In this document: positions 1 through 8,003 of the stretch, in pieces | Numbering within the stretch: the stretch's first letter is position 1 | Layout: each line of letters starts with the position of its first letter | From: Halomonas caseinilytica | GTDB taxonomy: Bacteria > Pseudomonadota > Gammaproteobacteria > Pseudomonadales > Halomonadaceae | DNA: 64,000 bases | NCBI RefSeq assembly: GCF_001662305.1 | Contig: NZ_BDEP01000001.1 | Coordinates: 62,001 to 126,000, forward strand | Direction: 5' to 3' | Notes under the pieces: model-generated | Told to the model about the DNA's origin: nothing | What the model saw: the letters and a program-made list of their open reading frames with translations, nothing else | Databases searched by the model: none | Program-made: the position numbers and the translations under genes

Positions 1-176
1 AGGAGTTTGCCCTGGCATTGCGGCAGGCCACTGGCGTCGAGGCAGGCGTCGAGGCGTTCGAGCCTGATGGCGAGCCGCTGACCCCCTTCGAGGGCAAGTA
101 TCGGCAAAGTGGGCAGTCGCTCTGGCGGCTGGTGACCGAGTTGCCGCATCGCCCCGAGCTGCTGCCTGTCGAGTAA
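1..176 (+). CDS. C-terminal end of an unrecognised protein (5' truncated by window edge)
   Basis: The reading frame is open from base 3 to a TAA at 174-176 and gives about 57 residues ending LLPVE. The codon composition (GC-rich third positions, no rare codons) looks like a real gene running in from the left. No motif is visible and I do not recognise the family. It ends three bases before the stop codon of the convergent LysR gene. Confidence 0.6.
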   Translation, partial: EFALALRQATGVEAGVEAFEPDGEPLTPFEGKYRQSGQSLWRLVTELPHRPELLPVE

Positions 177-179
177 GCG

Positions 180-1073
180 TTATCTGAGTCGGTGATCGCG
201 AAACCGTTCACCCAGGGTGCGCTGTAGCCACTGGGCGATGGGGCCGCGTCCGCTGTCGCGGCGGGAGACCGTCTCGACCTCGATGACCGGCGGGATGCCG
301 AGGGCATCGCTGGCCAGGTGGATGAGATCGTCGCGAAAGGGCGGGTATTGGGCGATGTGCTGTGGTACCAGGGCCCAACCGAGCCCCCGGGTCGCCAGTT
401 CGGCCATGGAGTAGAAGCTGTTGAGTCGCCAGAACTGGGCGCTCAGTGGTTGCCAGGCATCGCCCTCGCTGCGTGAAGCGATCAATAGCTGGCGATGCCC
501 GGCCAGATCGCCCGCTGAGGGCGCGGGAAGCTCGGCGAGGGGATGGTGACGCGCGACGACCAGGGCTTGCTGGAGATGGGCGATGCGAATGCCCTCCAGC
601 AGCGGCCCCTGGCCCTGCTGGCGCAGGAGGATGCCAAGGTCGGCGGTCTGGTCTTCCACCCAGCCGGCGATATCGCCCTGGGCGCCATAGAGCAGCGTCA
701 GTTGCAGGGCCGGGTAGTGGCCGGCCAATGCTTCCAGGCTCTCGTCCACCGGCGGCATTTCCACCAGCGCCTCGTCGATGGCCAGCACCAGCCGTGCTTC
801 CTCGCCCTGGCCGATGGCTTGGGCCCGGGATTCGAGTCGCTGACACTGGCGGATGACCGCCCGCGCCTCGTGGAGCAGTGCGGCGCCTGCCTCGGTGAGG
901 CGGGGCATCCGGCCCGTGCGGTCGAATAGCTGGCAGTCCAGGTCGGTCTCCAGGTGCGCGATGGCGGTGCTGATCGCGGACTGGACCCGGCCCAGATGGC
1001 GGGCCGCCGCCGAGAAAGAGCCCCGCTCGGCGCAGGCGATGAGGATTTCGAGCTGGTCAAGACTCCAACGCAT
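180..1073 (-). CDS. LysR-family transcriptional regulator, divergent from efflux genes
   Basis: This 297-residue protein has a normal LysR length. Residues 1-60 form the winged helix-turn-helix, with the usual pattern of an N-terminal LDQLEILIACAERGSF stretch followed by a SAAARHLGRVQSAIS recognition region. The rest is a periplasmic-binding-protein-like effector domain. It is transcribed away from a PACE-type efflux gene that starts about 120 bases away. The arrangement resembles AceR/AceI of Acinetobacter, where a LysR activator controls a divergent PACE pump. Regulation of the pump is an inference from this layout; the effector is unknown. Confidence 0.88.
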   Translation of the reverse strand: MRWSLDQLEILIACAERGSFSAAARHLGRVQSAISTAIAHLETDLDCQLFDRTGRMPRLTEAGAALLHEARAVIRQCQRLESRAQAIGQGEEARLVLAIDEALVEMPPVDESLEALAGHYPALQLTLLYGAQGDIAGWVEDQTADLGILLRQQGQGPLLEGIRIAHLQQALVVARHHPLAELPAPSAGDLAGHRQLLIASRSEGDAWQPLSAQFWRLNSFYSMAELATRGLGWALVPQHIAQYPPFRDDLIHLASDALGIPPVIEVETVSRRDSGRGPIAQWLQRTLGERFRDHRLR

Positions 1074-1121
1074 GATATACGCGACCTATCTGAAAAATTG
1101 ATGGATTCCAACTCGCACCCA

Positions 1122-1136
1122 TCGCCATCATGGCGA
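1122..1136. promoter_or_regulatory. Perfect 15-bp palindrome between LysR gene and efflux genes
   Basis: TCGCCATCATGGCGA is a perfect inverted repeat around one central base, located in the divergent intergenic region. It is a candidate operator for the LysR protein encoded at 180-1073. Its size matches LysR boxes, but it could also be a chance GC-rich palindrome. Confidence 0.4.
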
Positions 1137-1194
1137 GAATAGGAGGCCACGTCGAGGCCATGTTGGCCTGAGGGACCCGAGTGAGGAGGTCACG

Positions 1195-1614
1195 ATGCGT
1201 TCCTGGAAGGAAAGGATCACGCACACTCTGCTTTTCGAAATGGGCGGACTGGTGCTGGTAACACCGCTGGCGAGCTGGCTGACCGGTCACGGCCTGAGCG
1301 AGATCGGAGTGCTGGCGGTGGGGCTGGCCAGTGCTGCCATGCTCTGGAACCTGGTCTGGAACCGGCTCTTCGATGTCTGGGTGCCGACGCGACGCCGTTC
1401 CCTCGTCCAGCGGATGGCCCAGGCCTTCGGCTTCGAGCTGGGGCTTTTGATCATGACGCTGCCGGCGGTGGCCTGGTGGCTCGGCATCGGGATCGTCGAG
1501 GCATTCTGGCTGGATCTCGGGTTCATGCTGTTTTTCCTGCTCTATGCCATGGTATTCAACACGCTTTTCGATCATGTCATGCGCCGGCGGCTGGCGCAGG
1601 GGGAGTGCGGATGA
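1195..1614 (+). CDS. PACE-family efflux transporter (two BTP domains, AceI-like)
   Basis: The 139-residue protein has four predicted transmembrane segments arranged as two tandem bacterial transmembrane pair units: roughly residues 15-35 and 40-58, then 85-105 and 112-130. Each unit carries the typical W/N-rich loop (MLWNLVWNRLFD at about 48-59, MVFNTLFDHVMRRR at about 118-131). Length and duplication match PACE transporters, which export chlorhexidine and related biocides and short diamines by proton exchange. A GAGGAG-like site lies just before the ATG. The stop overlaps the start of the SMR gene (ATGA), so the two are probably translationally coupled. Confidence 0.88.
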   Translation: MRSWKERITHTLLFEMGGLVLVTPLASWLTGHGLSEIGVLAVGLASAAMLWNLVWNRLFDVWVPTRRRSLVQRMAQAFGFELGLLIMTLPAVAWWLGIGIVEAFWLDLGFMLFFLLYAMVFNTLFDHVMRRRLAQGECG

Positions 1615-1940
1615 GTTATGTATTTCTCGCCCTGGCGATCATCGCCGAGGTCGTCGCCACATCGGCGCTCAAGGCATCGGACGAGTTTTCGCGTTTCTGG
1701 CCGAGCGTTCTGGTGGTGGTGGGCTATGTCACGGCCTTCTATCTGTTGACGCTGGTGTTCCGCACTCTGCCGGTAGGCATTACCTATGCGGTCTGGGCGG
1801 GGCTTGGCATCGTGCTGGTAACGCTAGTCGGCATGGTGGTCTACGGCGAACGCCCCGACCTGCCGGCGGTGGTGGGCATGGCCCTGATCATCGGCGGCGT
1901 GGCGGTGATTCAGGTGTTTTCCTCGTCGACGCCACACTGA
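1611..1940 (+). CDS. SMR-family multidrug efflux protein (EmrE-like)
   Basis: The 109-residue product has four transmembrane helices and the family length. Glu13 in the LAIIAEVVATSALK segment corresponds to the essential membrane Glu14 of EmrE, and the conserved AVWAGLGIV motif (Trp near residue 63) is present. It would exchange protons for lipophilic cations as a dimer in the inner membrane. I chose the ATG at 1611 because it overlaps the stop of the upstream PACE gene by four bases. Pairing of two unrelated small drug exporters under one LysR gene is notable. Confidence 0.9.
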   Translation: MSYVFLALAIIAEVVATSALKASDEFSRFWPSVLVVVGYVTAFYLLTLVFRTLPVGITYAVWAGLGIVLVTLVGMVVYGERPDLPAVVGMALIIGGVAVIQVFSSSTPH

Positions 1941-2013
1941 GCCGAGATACGGTCGAAACGCCCTCCATGCCCGGGTAAACTGCGGAGTCGCGCCGTTGCC
2001 CGAATAACGCTGC

Positions 2014-3477
2014 ATGGATGCCGTCATGTTTCATCGCACGCTGAGCTGTTGTCTGCTGGTCTTGTCATTGCTGCCGTCGTCCGTCATGGCGGCGGGATTT
2101 CCACGACTCTCGTCGCTGACTGATGATGGCTTTCGCATCAGTGCCGAGGCACGCCTGCTGGGCACGGGGGATCGCTCGGATGAGATTCTGGCGAGCCTGT
2201 CGCCGTCGCTTTCCCTGTCACCGGCCTCGGTCTCCAAGGTGTACACGGCGGCAGCGGCCCTTGACCGTTTCGGCCCCCAGCATCGCTTCACCACGCGTCT
2301 GGTCAGCACGGCCGAGCCCGGTCCCGATGGCGTGCTCGGCGGCGACCTGGTGTTCGATGGCGGCGGTGATCCGGCACTGACCAGCGAAGACCTGTGGCGC
2401 CTGGTTCAACGGCTGTACCAAGCCGGCGTGCGCGAGGTGACCGGCCGGCTGGTGGTCAGCCAGTGGCGTTTCGGGCCGGTGGACTGCATCACGACCGATC
2501 GTTGCGAGGCGCGTAGTCGAGTGGACAACGCCTACAGTGCGCTGCTGTCCTCCGCGGGTGTCAACTTCGGTAGCTGGTGCGTGAACGTCGCGCCGGGCTC
2601 GGCGCCCGGTGTGCCAGCCACGGTTACCGGCTGCGACAGCAAGGTTCTGCTGCCGGACATCGACAACCGGGTCGACACCAAGGCCGCCAATAGTGGGACC
2701 CAGCTATCGGCCCTGCGGTTGACCGAAGGCGGCGGTGATGTGGTGCGCGTCAGCGGGCAGATTTCCACCAATGCCCATCCCCGGGATCTCTACCGTGCCA
2801 GTGCCGCTCCGGCCGAGCAGACCGCGCAACTGCTGATGGCGATGCTCGAGCGTGCCGGTATCCAGGTCCAGGGCGGGCATACCACCAGCACCACGAAACC
2901 CTTGGCCTCGGCACGCGAGCTGGCCGCGGTGGATGGCGAACCGCTTCAGGAGGTTCTGCTGCGGACGCTCAATTACTCCAACAACTTCATGGCCGATGTG
3001 CTGGCGCTGGATATGGCAGCTGACCCGCGTCCGTCCCTGGAACAAGGCGGTGCCGCCATCGAAGCCTTCGCGGCCGGCATTCCCGACCATGGCCCGCTGA
3101 CGCTGCGCAGCGGCAGCGGCCTGACACCGGAGAACCGCACCACCGCCAGCGGTGTGAACAGCCTGCTGGCGTACATGTTCGCTCAGCCCTCCCTGTTTCC
3201 CAGCTTCGTGGCCGGACTGCAGTCACCCAGCAACGGCGTGATGCGCTTCATCCGCAAGGGGCCTTCGAGCTTTCAGGACCGTGTGATGGTCAAGACCGGC
3301 ACCCTCAATGAACCGGTGCAGGTACGCGCGATGACCGGCTATTTCCGCACCCGGTCGAATCGTTGGGGCGCCTTCACCGTGCTGGTCAACGGCACCGAGT
3401 CGACGCCGTATCTCAACTGGACAATGGTGCTGGAACGCCTGTCCGAGGATTTGGCCGCACTGATCGAGGCTCATTGA
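2014..3477 (+). CDS. dacB: D-alanyl-D-alanine carboxypeptidase/endopeptidase (PBP4, DacB)
   Basis: This 487-residue precursor begins with a signal peptide (hydrophobic core LSCCLLVLSLLPSSVMA). The three penicillin-binding motifs of the S13 family are visible: SVSK (serine nucleophile, about residue 73), SNN at about residue 324 and KTG at about residue 429. The spacing between the first two motifs leaves room for the large inserted domain of class C PBP4 enzymes. It trims or hydrolyses D-Ala cross-links in periplasmic peptidoglycan. A second in-frame ATG at 2026 would give a more typical signal peptide and may be the true start. It ends overlapping the stop of the convergent LysR gene. Confidence 0.93.
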   Translation: MDAVMFHRTLSCCLLVLSLLPSSVMAAGFPRLSSLTDDGFRISAEARLLGTGDRSDEILASLSPSLSLSPASVSKVYTAAAALDRFGPQHRFTTRLVSTAEPGPDGVLGGDLVFDGGGDPALTSEDLWRLVQRLYQAGVREVTGRLVVSQWRFGPVDCITTDRCEARSRVDNAYSALLSSAGVNFGSWCVNVAPGSAPGVPATVTGCDSKVLLPDIDNRVDTKAANSGTQLSALRLTEGGGDVVRVSGQISTNAHPRDLYRASAAPAEQTAQLLMAMLERAGIQVQGGHTTSTTKPLASARELAAVDGEPLQEVLLRTLNYSNNFMADVLALDMAADPRPSLEQGGAAIEAFAAGIPDHGPLTLRSGSGLTPENRTTASGVNSLLAYMFAQPSLFPSFVAGLQSPSNGVMRFIRKGPSSFQDRVMVKTGTLNEPVQVRAMTGYFRTRSNRWGAFTVLVNGTESTPYLNWTMVLERLSEDLAALIEAH

Positions 3478-4352
3478 GTCGCCAGCGATACCAGATTGTG
3501 GAGGGCCGGCGAGTCATTGTCCGGCCGCCAGGCGAGCCACAGCAGCATATCGCACGTATCGAGCTCGGGTAGCTGTAGAAAGTGCACGCCGGGCATTGGG
3601 TGGTGGCTGCTGGCAGCGGGCACGATGGCGATGCCGAGCCCGGCGGCGACCATGCCGAGGATGGCGATATTGTCCGCACCGTACTGCACGACCCGGGGCT
3701 GGAAGTCGAGCCGGCGAAAGTGCGCCTGTATGCGGTCATGATACTGTGGCGAGGCGTGTCGGAAACCCCAGATGACGTCTGCGTCCGCCAGCTCGCGCAG
3801 GCTTGCTGGTGGTGATGTCGCCCAACGGGAATTCTCCGGGACGGCCAGCAGCAGGTGGTCGCGTTGCAACAGCCGTGTTTCCAAGCCGGGCAATTCACCT
3901 CCGTCGAGATAAAGGATGCCGGCATCCAGCCCGCCATCCTGCAGCCGATCGAGTTGAGGACCCGACAGCAGTGGAAAGACCTCGAAGGCCACTCGAGGGT
4001 AGTGATCCCGATAACTTGACAGCAGGCGAGCCACTTCGGGAACCCACAGGTGGGTCACCGTCACGCCGAGACTGACTCGACCCGTCACCCCTTGGCCCAG
4101 AGTCGAAAGGCGCGTGCGTAGCCGTGTGCGTTGATCGAGGAGTTCCCGAGCTTCTTCGTGGAGCGCCCGGCCGGCTACTGTGAGTCGCATGCCGCGGGCA
4201 TGTCGGTTGAACAGCCGAGTCTCGAGATCTTCTTCCAGTAAGCGAATCTGGCGCGTCAGGGCGGGCTGGGCGACATGAACTCGTCGGCTTGCCGCGGACA
4301 ACGAGCCTTCCTCCACCACGGCGAGAAAATACTGGAGTTGTCGGAATTCCAT
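3471..4352 (-). CDS. LysR-family transcriptional regulator, divergent from symporter operon
   Basis: The protein is 293 residues long, with an N-terminal LysR helix-turn-helix (MEFRQLQYFLAVVEEGSLSA, then RRVHVAQPALTRQ) and a C-terminal co-inducer domain. The gene is divergent from the DUF3311/symporter/M20 amidohydrolase operon, and two 15-bp inverted repeats lie between them, which suggests that it controls uptake and hydrolysis of an N-acyl amino acid or related substrate. The ligand is not known. Confidence 0.88.
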   Translation of the reverse strand: MEFRQLQYFLAVVEEGSLSAASRRVHVAQPALTRQIRLLEEDLETRLFNRHARGMRLTVAGRALHEEARELLDQRTRLRTRLSTLGQGVTGRVSLGVTVTHLWVPEVARLLSSYRDHYPRVAFEVFPLLSGPQLDRLQDGGLDAGILYLDGGELPGLETRLLQRDHLLLAVPENSRWATSPPASLRELADADVIWGFRHASPQYHDRIQAHFRRLDFQPRVVQYGADNIAILGMVAAGLGIAIVPAASSHHPMPGVHFLQLPELDTCDMLLWLAWRPDNDSPALHNLVSLATQ

Positions 4353-4370
4353 GCACGACCCTTGCTGGCA

Positions 4371-4417
4371 ATATCGAAATGATATGGGTGGAATCCATTA
4401 TGGATATTTTTTATATC
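4371..4417. promoter_or_regulatory. Paired 15-bp inverted repeats, candidate LysR operator
   Basis: ATATCGAAATGATAT at 4371-4385 and GATATTTTTTATATC at 4403-4417 are both perfect ATATC/GATAT repeats with a five-base centre, the second in reversed arm order. Between them lies ATCCATTATGGAT (4393-4405), another palindrome. The AT-rich stretch sits 19 bases upstream of the LysR start and about 70 bases before the symporter operon. It fits a LysR recognition plus activation site pair; binding is inferred. Confidence 0.5.
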
Positions 4418-4484
4418 GCCTAGCCTGCGCCATAGTCCAGTGACAATCCATAACAAGATTCGCTTCGGCGAGCTGGACAATCCC

Positions 4485-4700
4485 ATGAACAAGACGCTGT
4501 ATTCCCTTCTGGTCGTCGGGCACTTCACTTTATGCACCCTGGCCATGATCTGGCCCGGTGCGTTGATCGCCAATCGCGTCGAGCCGACCATGCTCGGCCT
4601 GCCTTTCCTGTTCGCCTGGTACATCCTGTGGATGCTGGTGCTGTTCCTCGGCATGTGGGCGGCTTTCGTCGTGCGGCCTGCGGGAGGTCGCGATGAATGA
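4485..4700 (+). CDS. DUF3311-type small membrane protein, symporter partner
   Basis: The 71-residue protein has two hydrophobic segments (SLLVVGHFTLCTLAMIWPG and LPFLFAWYILWMLVLFLGMW). Small proteins of this kind are commonly encoded directly before SSS-family symporters and may act as a second subunit. I prefer ATG 4485 to the upstream in-frame GTG at 4440 because the added 15 residues are hydrophilic and lack a good ribosome site. The gene overlaps the symporter start by eight bases, so the two are probably co-translated. Confidence 0.75.
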   Translation: MNKTLYSLLVVGHFTLCTLAMIWPGALIANRVEPTMLGLPFLFAWYILWMLVLFLGMWAAFVVRPAGGRDE

Positions 4701-6141
4701 TGCGATGATCGTCACGGCCATCACCCTGGCTTATCTCGGTATCGTACTCTGGGTCGGGTTACGGGCCCGAGGACGGGGCGGTTCCGGCCTGGAGGGCTAT
4801 GTGGCAGGTGGCCGCCACGTCGGGGTGGTGATCCTGTTCTTCATCCTCGGCGCCGAGGTCTTCTCGGCCTTTGCCTTTCTCGGTACGCCGGGTTGGGCCT
4901 ACCAGCATGGTGCCCCGGCCTTCTACATACTGGCTTATCTGTCGCTGGTACCCATCACCATCTGGGTGCTGGGGCCCAGGGTGGCGGCATTGGGCCGTGA
5001 ACGAGGCTATCTGACCCAAGGCGATATGCTCGCCGACCATTATCGCAGTCGGCCGCTGGGCGTGCTGGCTGGGATCATCGGCGTCATGGCGCTGGTGCCC
5101 TATCTGACCATCCAAATCGCCGGGGCCGGACTGCTGTTTCAGGCCGCCACCGATGGCTTGGTCCCTTTCTGGTTGGGTGCTCTGCTGGCCTTTCTGGTGG
5201 TGGCGGCCTATGTGTTCTGTAGTGGCCTAAGTGGTATCGGCTGGACCAACCTGGTGCAGGGCATCATGATGATTGCCATTGCCTGGTTTCTGGGACTGGC
5301 GATCCCCGAGCATCTGTTCGGCGGTGTTGGTGAGATGTTCGCGCGTCTCCAGATCGAGGCGCCCGAGCATCTCGTCCTGCCTGGGGCGACCAACATGGGC
5401 TGGGGCTATTTCAGCACGGCCATTCTGGTTAGTGCCTTCGGCGGCGCCATGTGGCCGCACATGTTCATGAAGTTCTATTCGGCCGACAGCGGCCGGACCC
5501 TGCGTCGGGTCAGCGTTTTCTATCCGCTTTATGCCTATCTGCTGGTGCCCTTGTTGTTTATCGGCTTTGCGGGGGCGCTGGTGTTTGCCGAGATGCCCCT
5601 GAAGCGCCCGGATACCGTACTGTTGAAACTGGTGATGGAAGTCGCGGCGTTTCCGCCGTGGGTGGTTGGGTTGATGCTTTCCGGAGCGCTGGCGGCAGCC
5701 ATGTCCACCGGCGCCAACCTGGCTCATACCGCAGCCGTGGTATTGGTGCGTGATGTCCTCGGTACCACGTTGATGCGTGATGTCGGCGAGCGGGCCACAG
5801 TGGCCGCGACTCGCTGGAGCGTGCTGGCGCTGTCGTTGATCGCCTATGGTCTCGCTCTGTTCAACCCTGCCTCTCTGGTGATGATCCTGCTCACCGCCTA
5901 CGGACTGATCGTGCAACTTCTGCCGATGGTGCTGGGAGCGCTTTTCTTCCCATTGCTGAATCGTCGCAGCGCCATGGCCGGTGCCATCGCCGGCAGCCTC
6001 TCTTTCCTGCTGCTCGAGTTTGGTTTCGGCTCACCGCTGGGGTGGCATGCCGGTGTCTGGGGCATGCTCGCCAATCTGGCAGTGCTTGGCCTGTGCCAGG
6101 CGCTGCTGCGTGAACGTGGGGCCGCTCGCGTCCTCGATTGA
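4693..6141 (+). CDS. Sodium:solute symporter (SSS family)
   Basis: At 482 residues with about 13 hydrophobic helices, it has the length of the SSS (PanF/PutP-like) family. The region LSGIGWTNLVQGIMMI at about residues 177-192 and the AAAMSTGANLAHTAAVVLVRD stretch near residue 335 match conserved helices of that fold. It likely imports an organic acid or acylated amino acid with Na+, which suits a halophile. It is the central gene of a DUF3311, symporter and M20 hydrolase operon. The exact substrate cannot be read from the sequence. Confidence 0.88.
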   Translation: MNDAMIVTAITLAYLGIVLWVGLRARGRGGSGLEGYVAGGRHVGVVILFFILGAEVFSAFAFLGTPGWAYQHGAPAFYILAYLSLVPITIWVLGPRVAALGRERGYLTQGDMLADHYRSRPLGVLAGIIGVMALVPYLTIQIAGAGLLFQAATDGLVPFWLGALLAFLVVAAYVFCSGLSGIGWTNLVQGIMMIAIAWFLGLAIPEHLFGGVGEMFARLQIEAPEHLVLPGATNMGWGYFSTAILVSAFGGAMWPHMFMKFYSADSGRTLRRVSVFYPLYAYLLVPLLFIGFAGALVFAEMPLKRPDTVLLKLVMEVAAFPPWVVGLMLSGALAAAMSTGANLAHTAAVVLVRDVLGTTLMRDVGERATVAATRWSVLALSLIAYGLALFNPASLVMILLTAYGLIVQLLPMVLGALFFPLLNRRSAMAGAIAGSLSFLLLEFGFGSPLGWHAGVWGMLANLAVLGLCQALLRERGAARVLD

Positions 6142-6175
6142 GGCCATCCCCTTTGCTGACCCGATGGAGAGAACC

Positions 6176-7480
6176 ATGAATCACCAACATCCACATCTAG
6201 ACATCAGGGCGGCCGTCGAGAGTCAGGTCGAGTCGACTTTCGAACGGGTTCAAGACCTCTACCAGGCGATTCACTGTCAGCCGGAGCTACCCTTCCAAGA
6301 GCACCGTACCAGCGCACTGCTTGCCGAGGCATTGGAAACTCTGGGCTTCGAGGTAACGCGCGGCGTCGGTGGCACCGGGGTGGTGGCCCTGATGCGCAAT
6401 GGCGAGGGGCCGACGGTGATGTTGCGGGGCGACATGGATGCCTTGCCCATCGAGGAGCAGACCGGGGTCGAGTTTGCCAGTCGGGAAACCGCCGAGAACG
6501 CTGAGGGCAAGAGGGTGCCGGTGATGCATGCTTGTGGTCATGATCTGCACAGCAGTTGCTTGGTCGGTGCCGCGTCCGTGCTAGCGGATCTCAAGGCGCA
6601 GTGGCAGGGAACCCTGATGCTGGTTGCCCAGCCCGCCGAGGAAATCTTCGGTGGTGCGCGGGCGATGCTCGATGACGGCCTCTATGAGCGTTTCGCGCGT
6701 CCGGATATCGTGCTTGGGCAGCATAATATGCCGGCCATGGCCGGTACGCTCGGCCATCTCGCGGGTAACGCCATGGCGGCCGCCACTACCTTGAGGGTGA
6801 CCATCCATGGCGATGGTGGGCACGGTTCCATGCCGGCCTATACCGTGGATCCCGTGGTGATCGCTGCGTATGTGGTGACGCGTCTGCAGACCATCGTGGC
6901 CCGGGAAGTGCCTCCGGAGGAAACCGTCGTGGTCACGGTCGGCAAGCTGCATGCCGGGACCCAGGGCAACATCATTCCCCATACGGCGGAACTCGAGATC
7001 AACGTGCGCAGTTTCGACAACGCACTGCACCGCCGCGTGCTCGAGGCCATCGAACGCATCGTGCGGGCCGAGTGCGAGGCGGGCCGCTCGCCTCGAGATC
7101 CGGAGTTTCACACACTCACCGAGACCATATCACTGCACAATGATGAGGAAGCCGTCGAGCGGGTGCGTCGTGCCCATGCCGAATATTTTGGTGAGTCGCA
7201 GCTTTTCGCCATGCCGCGACTCAACGGCAGCGAGGATTTTCCCTACTTCGGCAATGCCATGGCGGGAGGTTTCGGCGGTGATGATATTCCCTGTGTCTAT
7301 TGGTTCATCGGCGCGACGCCCGAGGCACGCTGGCGGGAGACGCCAGGCGAGGGGATCTCCGAAAAGATGCGTCATCTGGAAATGCCGCATTCACCGTATT
7401 ACTTCCCCGGGCAGGAGGCGACCATACGGACGGGAATAGCGGCGTTGACCACCGGAGCCCTGGCCTACCTGGCTCCCTAG
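6176..7480 (+). CDS. M20 family metallo-amidohydrolase (hippurate hydrolase-like)
   Basis: The 434-residue enzyme shows the M20 metal-site motifs: RGDMDALPI near residue 81, HACGHDLHSS near 116, and PAEEIFGGA near 153, with a later NGSEDFPYFG stretch carrying the last metal-ligand region. Such enzymes remove N-acyl groups from amino acids or related amides in the cytoplasm. The ATG at 6176 has a GGAGAG ribosome site; the open frame extends upstream into the symporter gene and was trimmed. Position directly behind the symporter suggests that it cleaves the imported compound. Confidence 0.88.
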   Translation: MNHQHPHLDIRAAVESQVESTFERVQDLYQAIHCQPELPFQEHRTSALLAEALETLGFEVTRGVGGTGVVALMRNGEGPTVMLRGDMDALPIEEQTGVEFASRETAENAEGKRVPVMHACGHDLHSSCLVGAASVLADLKAQWQGTLMLVAQPAEEIFGGARAMLDDGLYERFARPDIVLGQHNMPAMAGTLGHLAGNAMAAATTLRVTIHGDGGHGSMPAYTVDPVVIAAYVVTRLQTIVAREVPPEETVVVTVGKLHAGTQGNIIPHTAELEINVRSFDNALHRRVLEAIERIVRAECEAGRSPRDPEFHTLTETISLHNDEEAVERVRRAHAEYFGESQLFAMPRLNGSEDFPYFGNAMAGGFGGDDIPCVYWFIGATPEARWRETPGEGISEKMRHLEMPHSPYYFPGQEATIRTGIAALTTGALAYLAP

Positions 7481-7546
7481 AGGAACTGTGCATCGGTTCT
7501 GCTACCATCGCTGCTCATACCCTGGCTGATCGATGGATACTGGCAG

Positions 7547-7918
7547 ATGAAACCTGGACACACCGGCCTGCGCCATCTGGTGCATTCCACTCGCTATTCC
7601 TTCAAGGGGCTCAAGGCGGCCTATCGCTACGAGTCGGCCTTTCGCCAGGAGCTCGGCCTCTGCCTGGTGCTGATTCCCCTGGCATGGTGGATCGGTGAGG
7701 CGCCGGTGGAGTGGCTCTTGCTGGTCGGCAGTTGCCTGCTGGTGTTGATCGTCGAGTTGCTCAACACTGCTGTCGAGAGCGTGGTGGATCGCATCGGCCC
7801 CGAGCGTCACAAGCTCTCCGGGCGTGCCAAGGACATCGGCTCGGCGGCGGTGATGCTGGCATTGGTCTTTGCCGGGCTGACCTGGGGGTTGTTGCTGTGG
7901 GACAAGTTTCTGGGTTGA
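7547..7918 (+). CDS. dgkA: Diacylglycerol kinase (prokaryotic, DgkA)
   Basis: The 123-residue protein has an amphipathic N-terminus and three transmembrane helices. The family signature is intact: ESAFRQE near residue 29 and VELLNTAVESVVDR at about residues 69-82, with the two catalytic glutamates. It phosphorylates diacylglycerol in the inner membrane, recycling it to phosphatidic acid. It stands alone between the M20 gene and glnE. Confidence 0.95.
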   Translation: MKPGHTGLRHLVHSTRYSFKGLKAAYRYESAFRQELGLCLVLIPLAWWIGEAPVEWLLLVGSCLLVLIVELLNTAVESVVDRIGPERHKLSGRAKDIGSAAVMLALVFAGLTWGLLLWDKFLG

Positions 7919-8003
7919 GTCGGTGCTTTCTTAAACGCGCCTAGTGTCCGAGGCGTGTGCTTGGTTATGCTGAGGGCATTCGCCAGCCGACGATGAGACG
8001 CCC

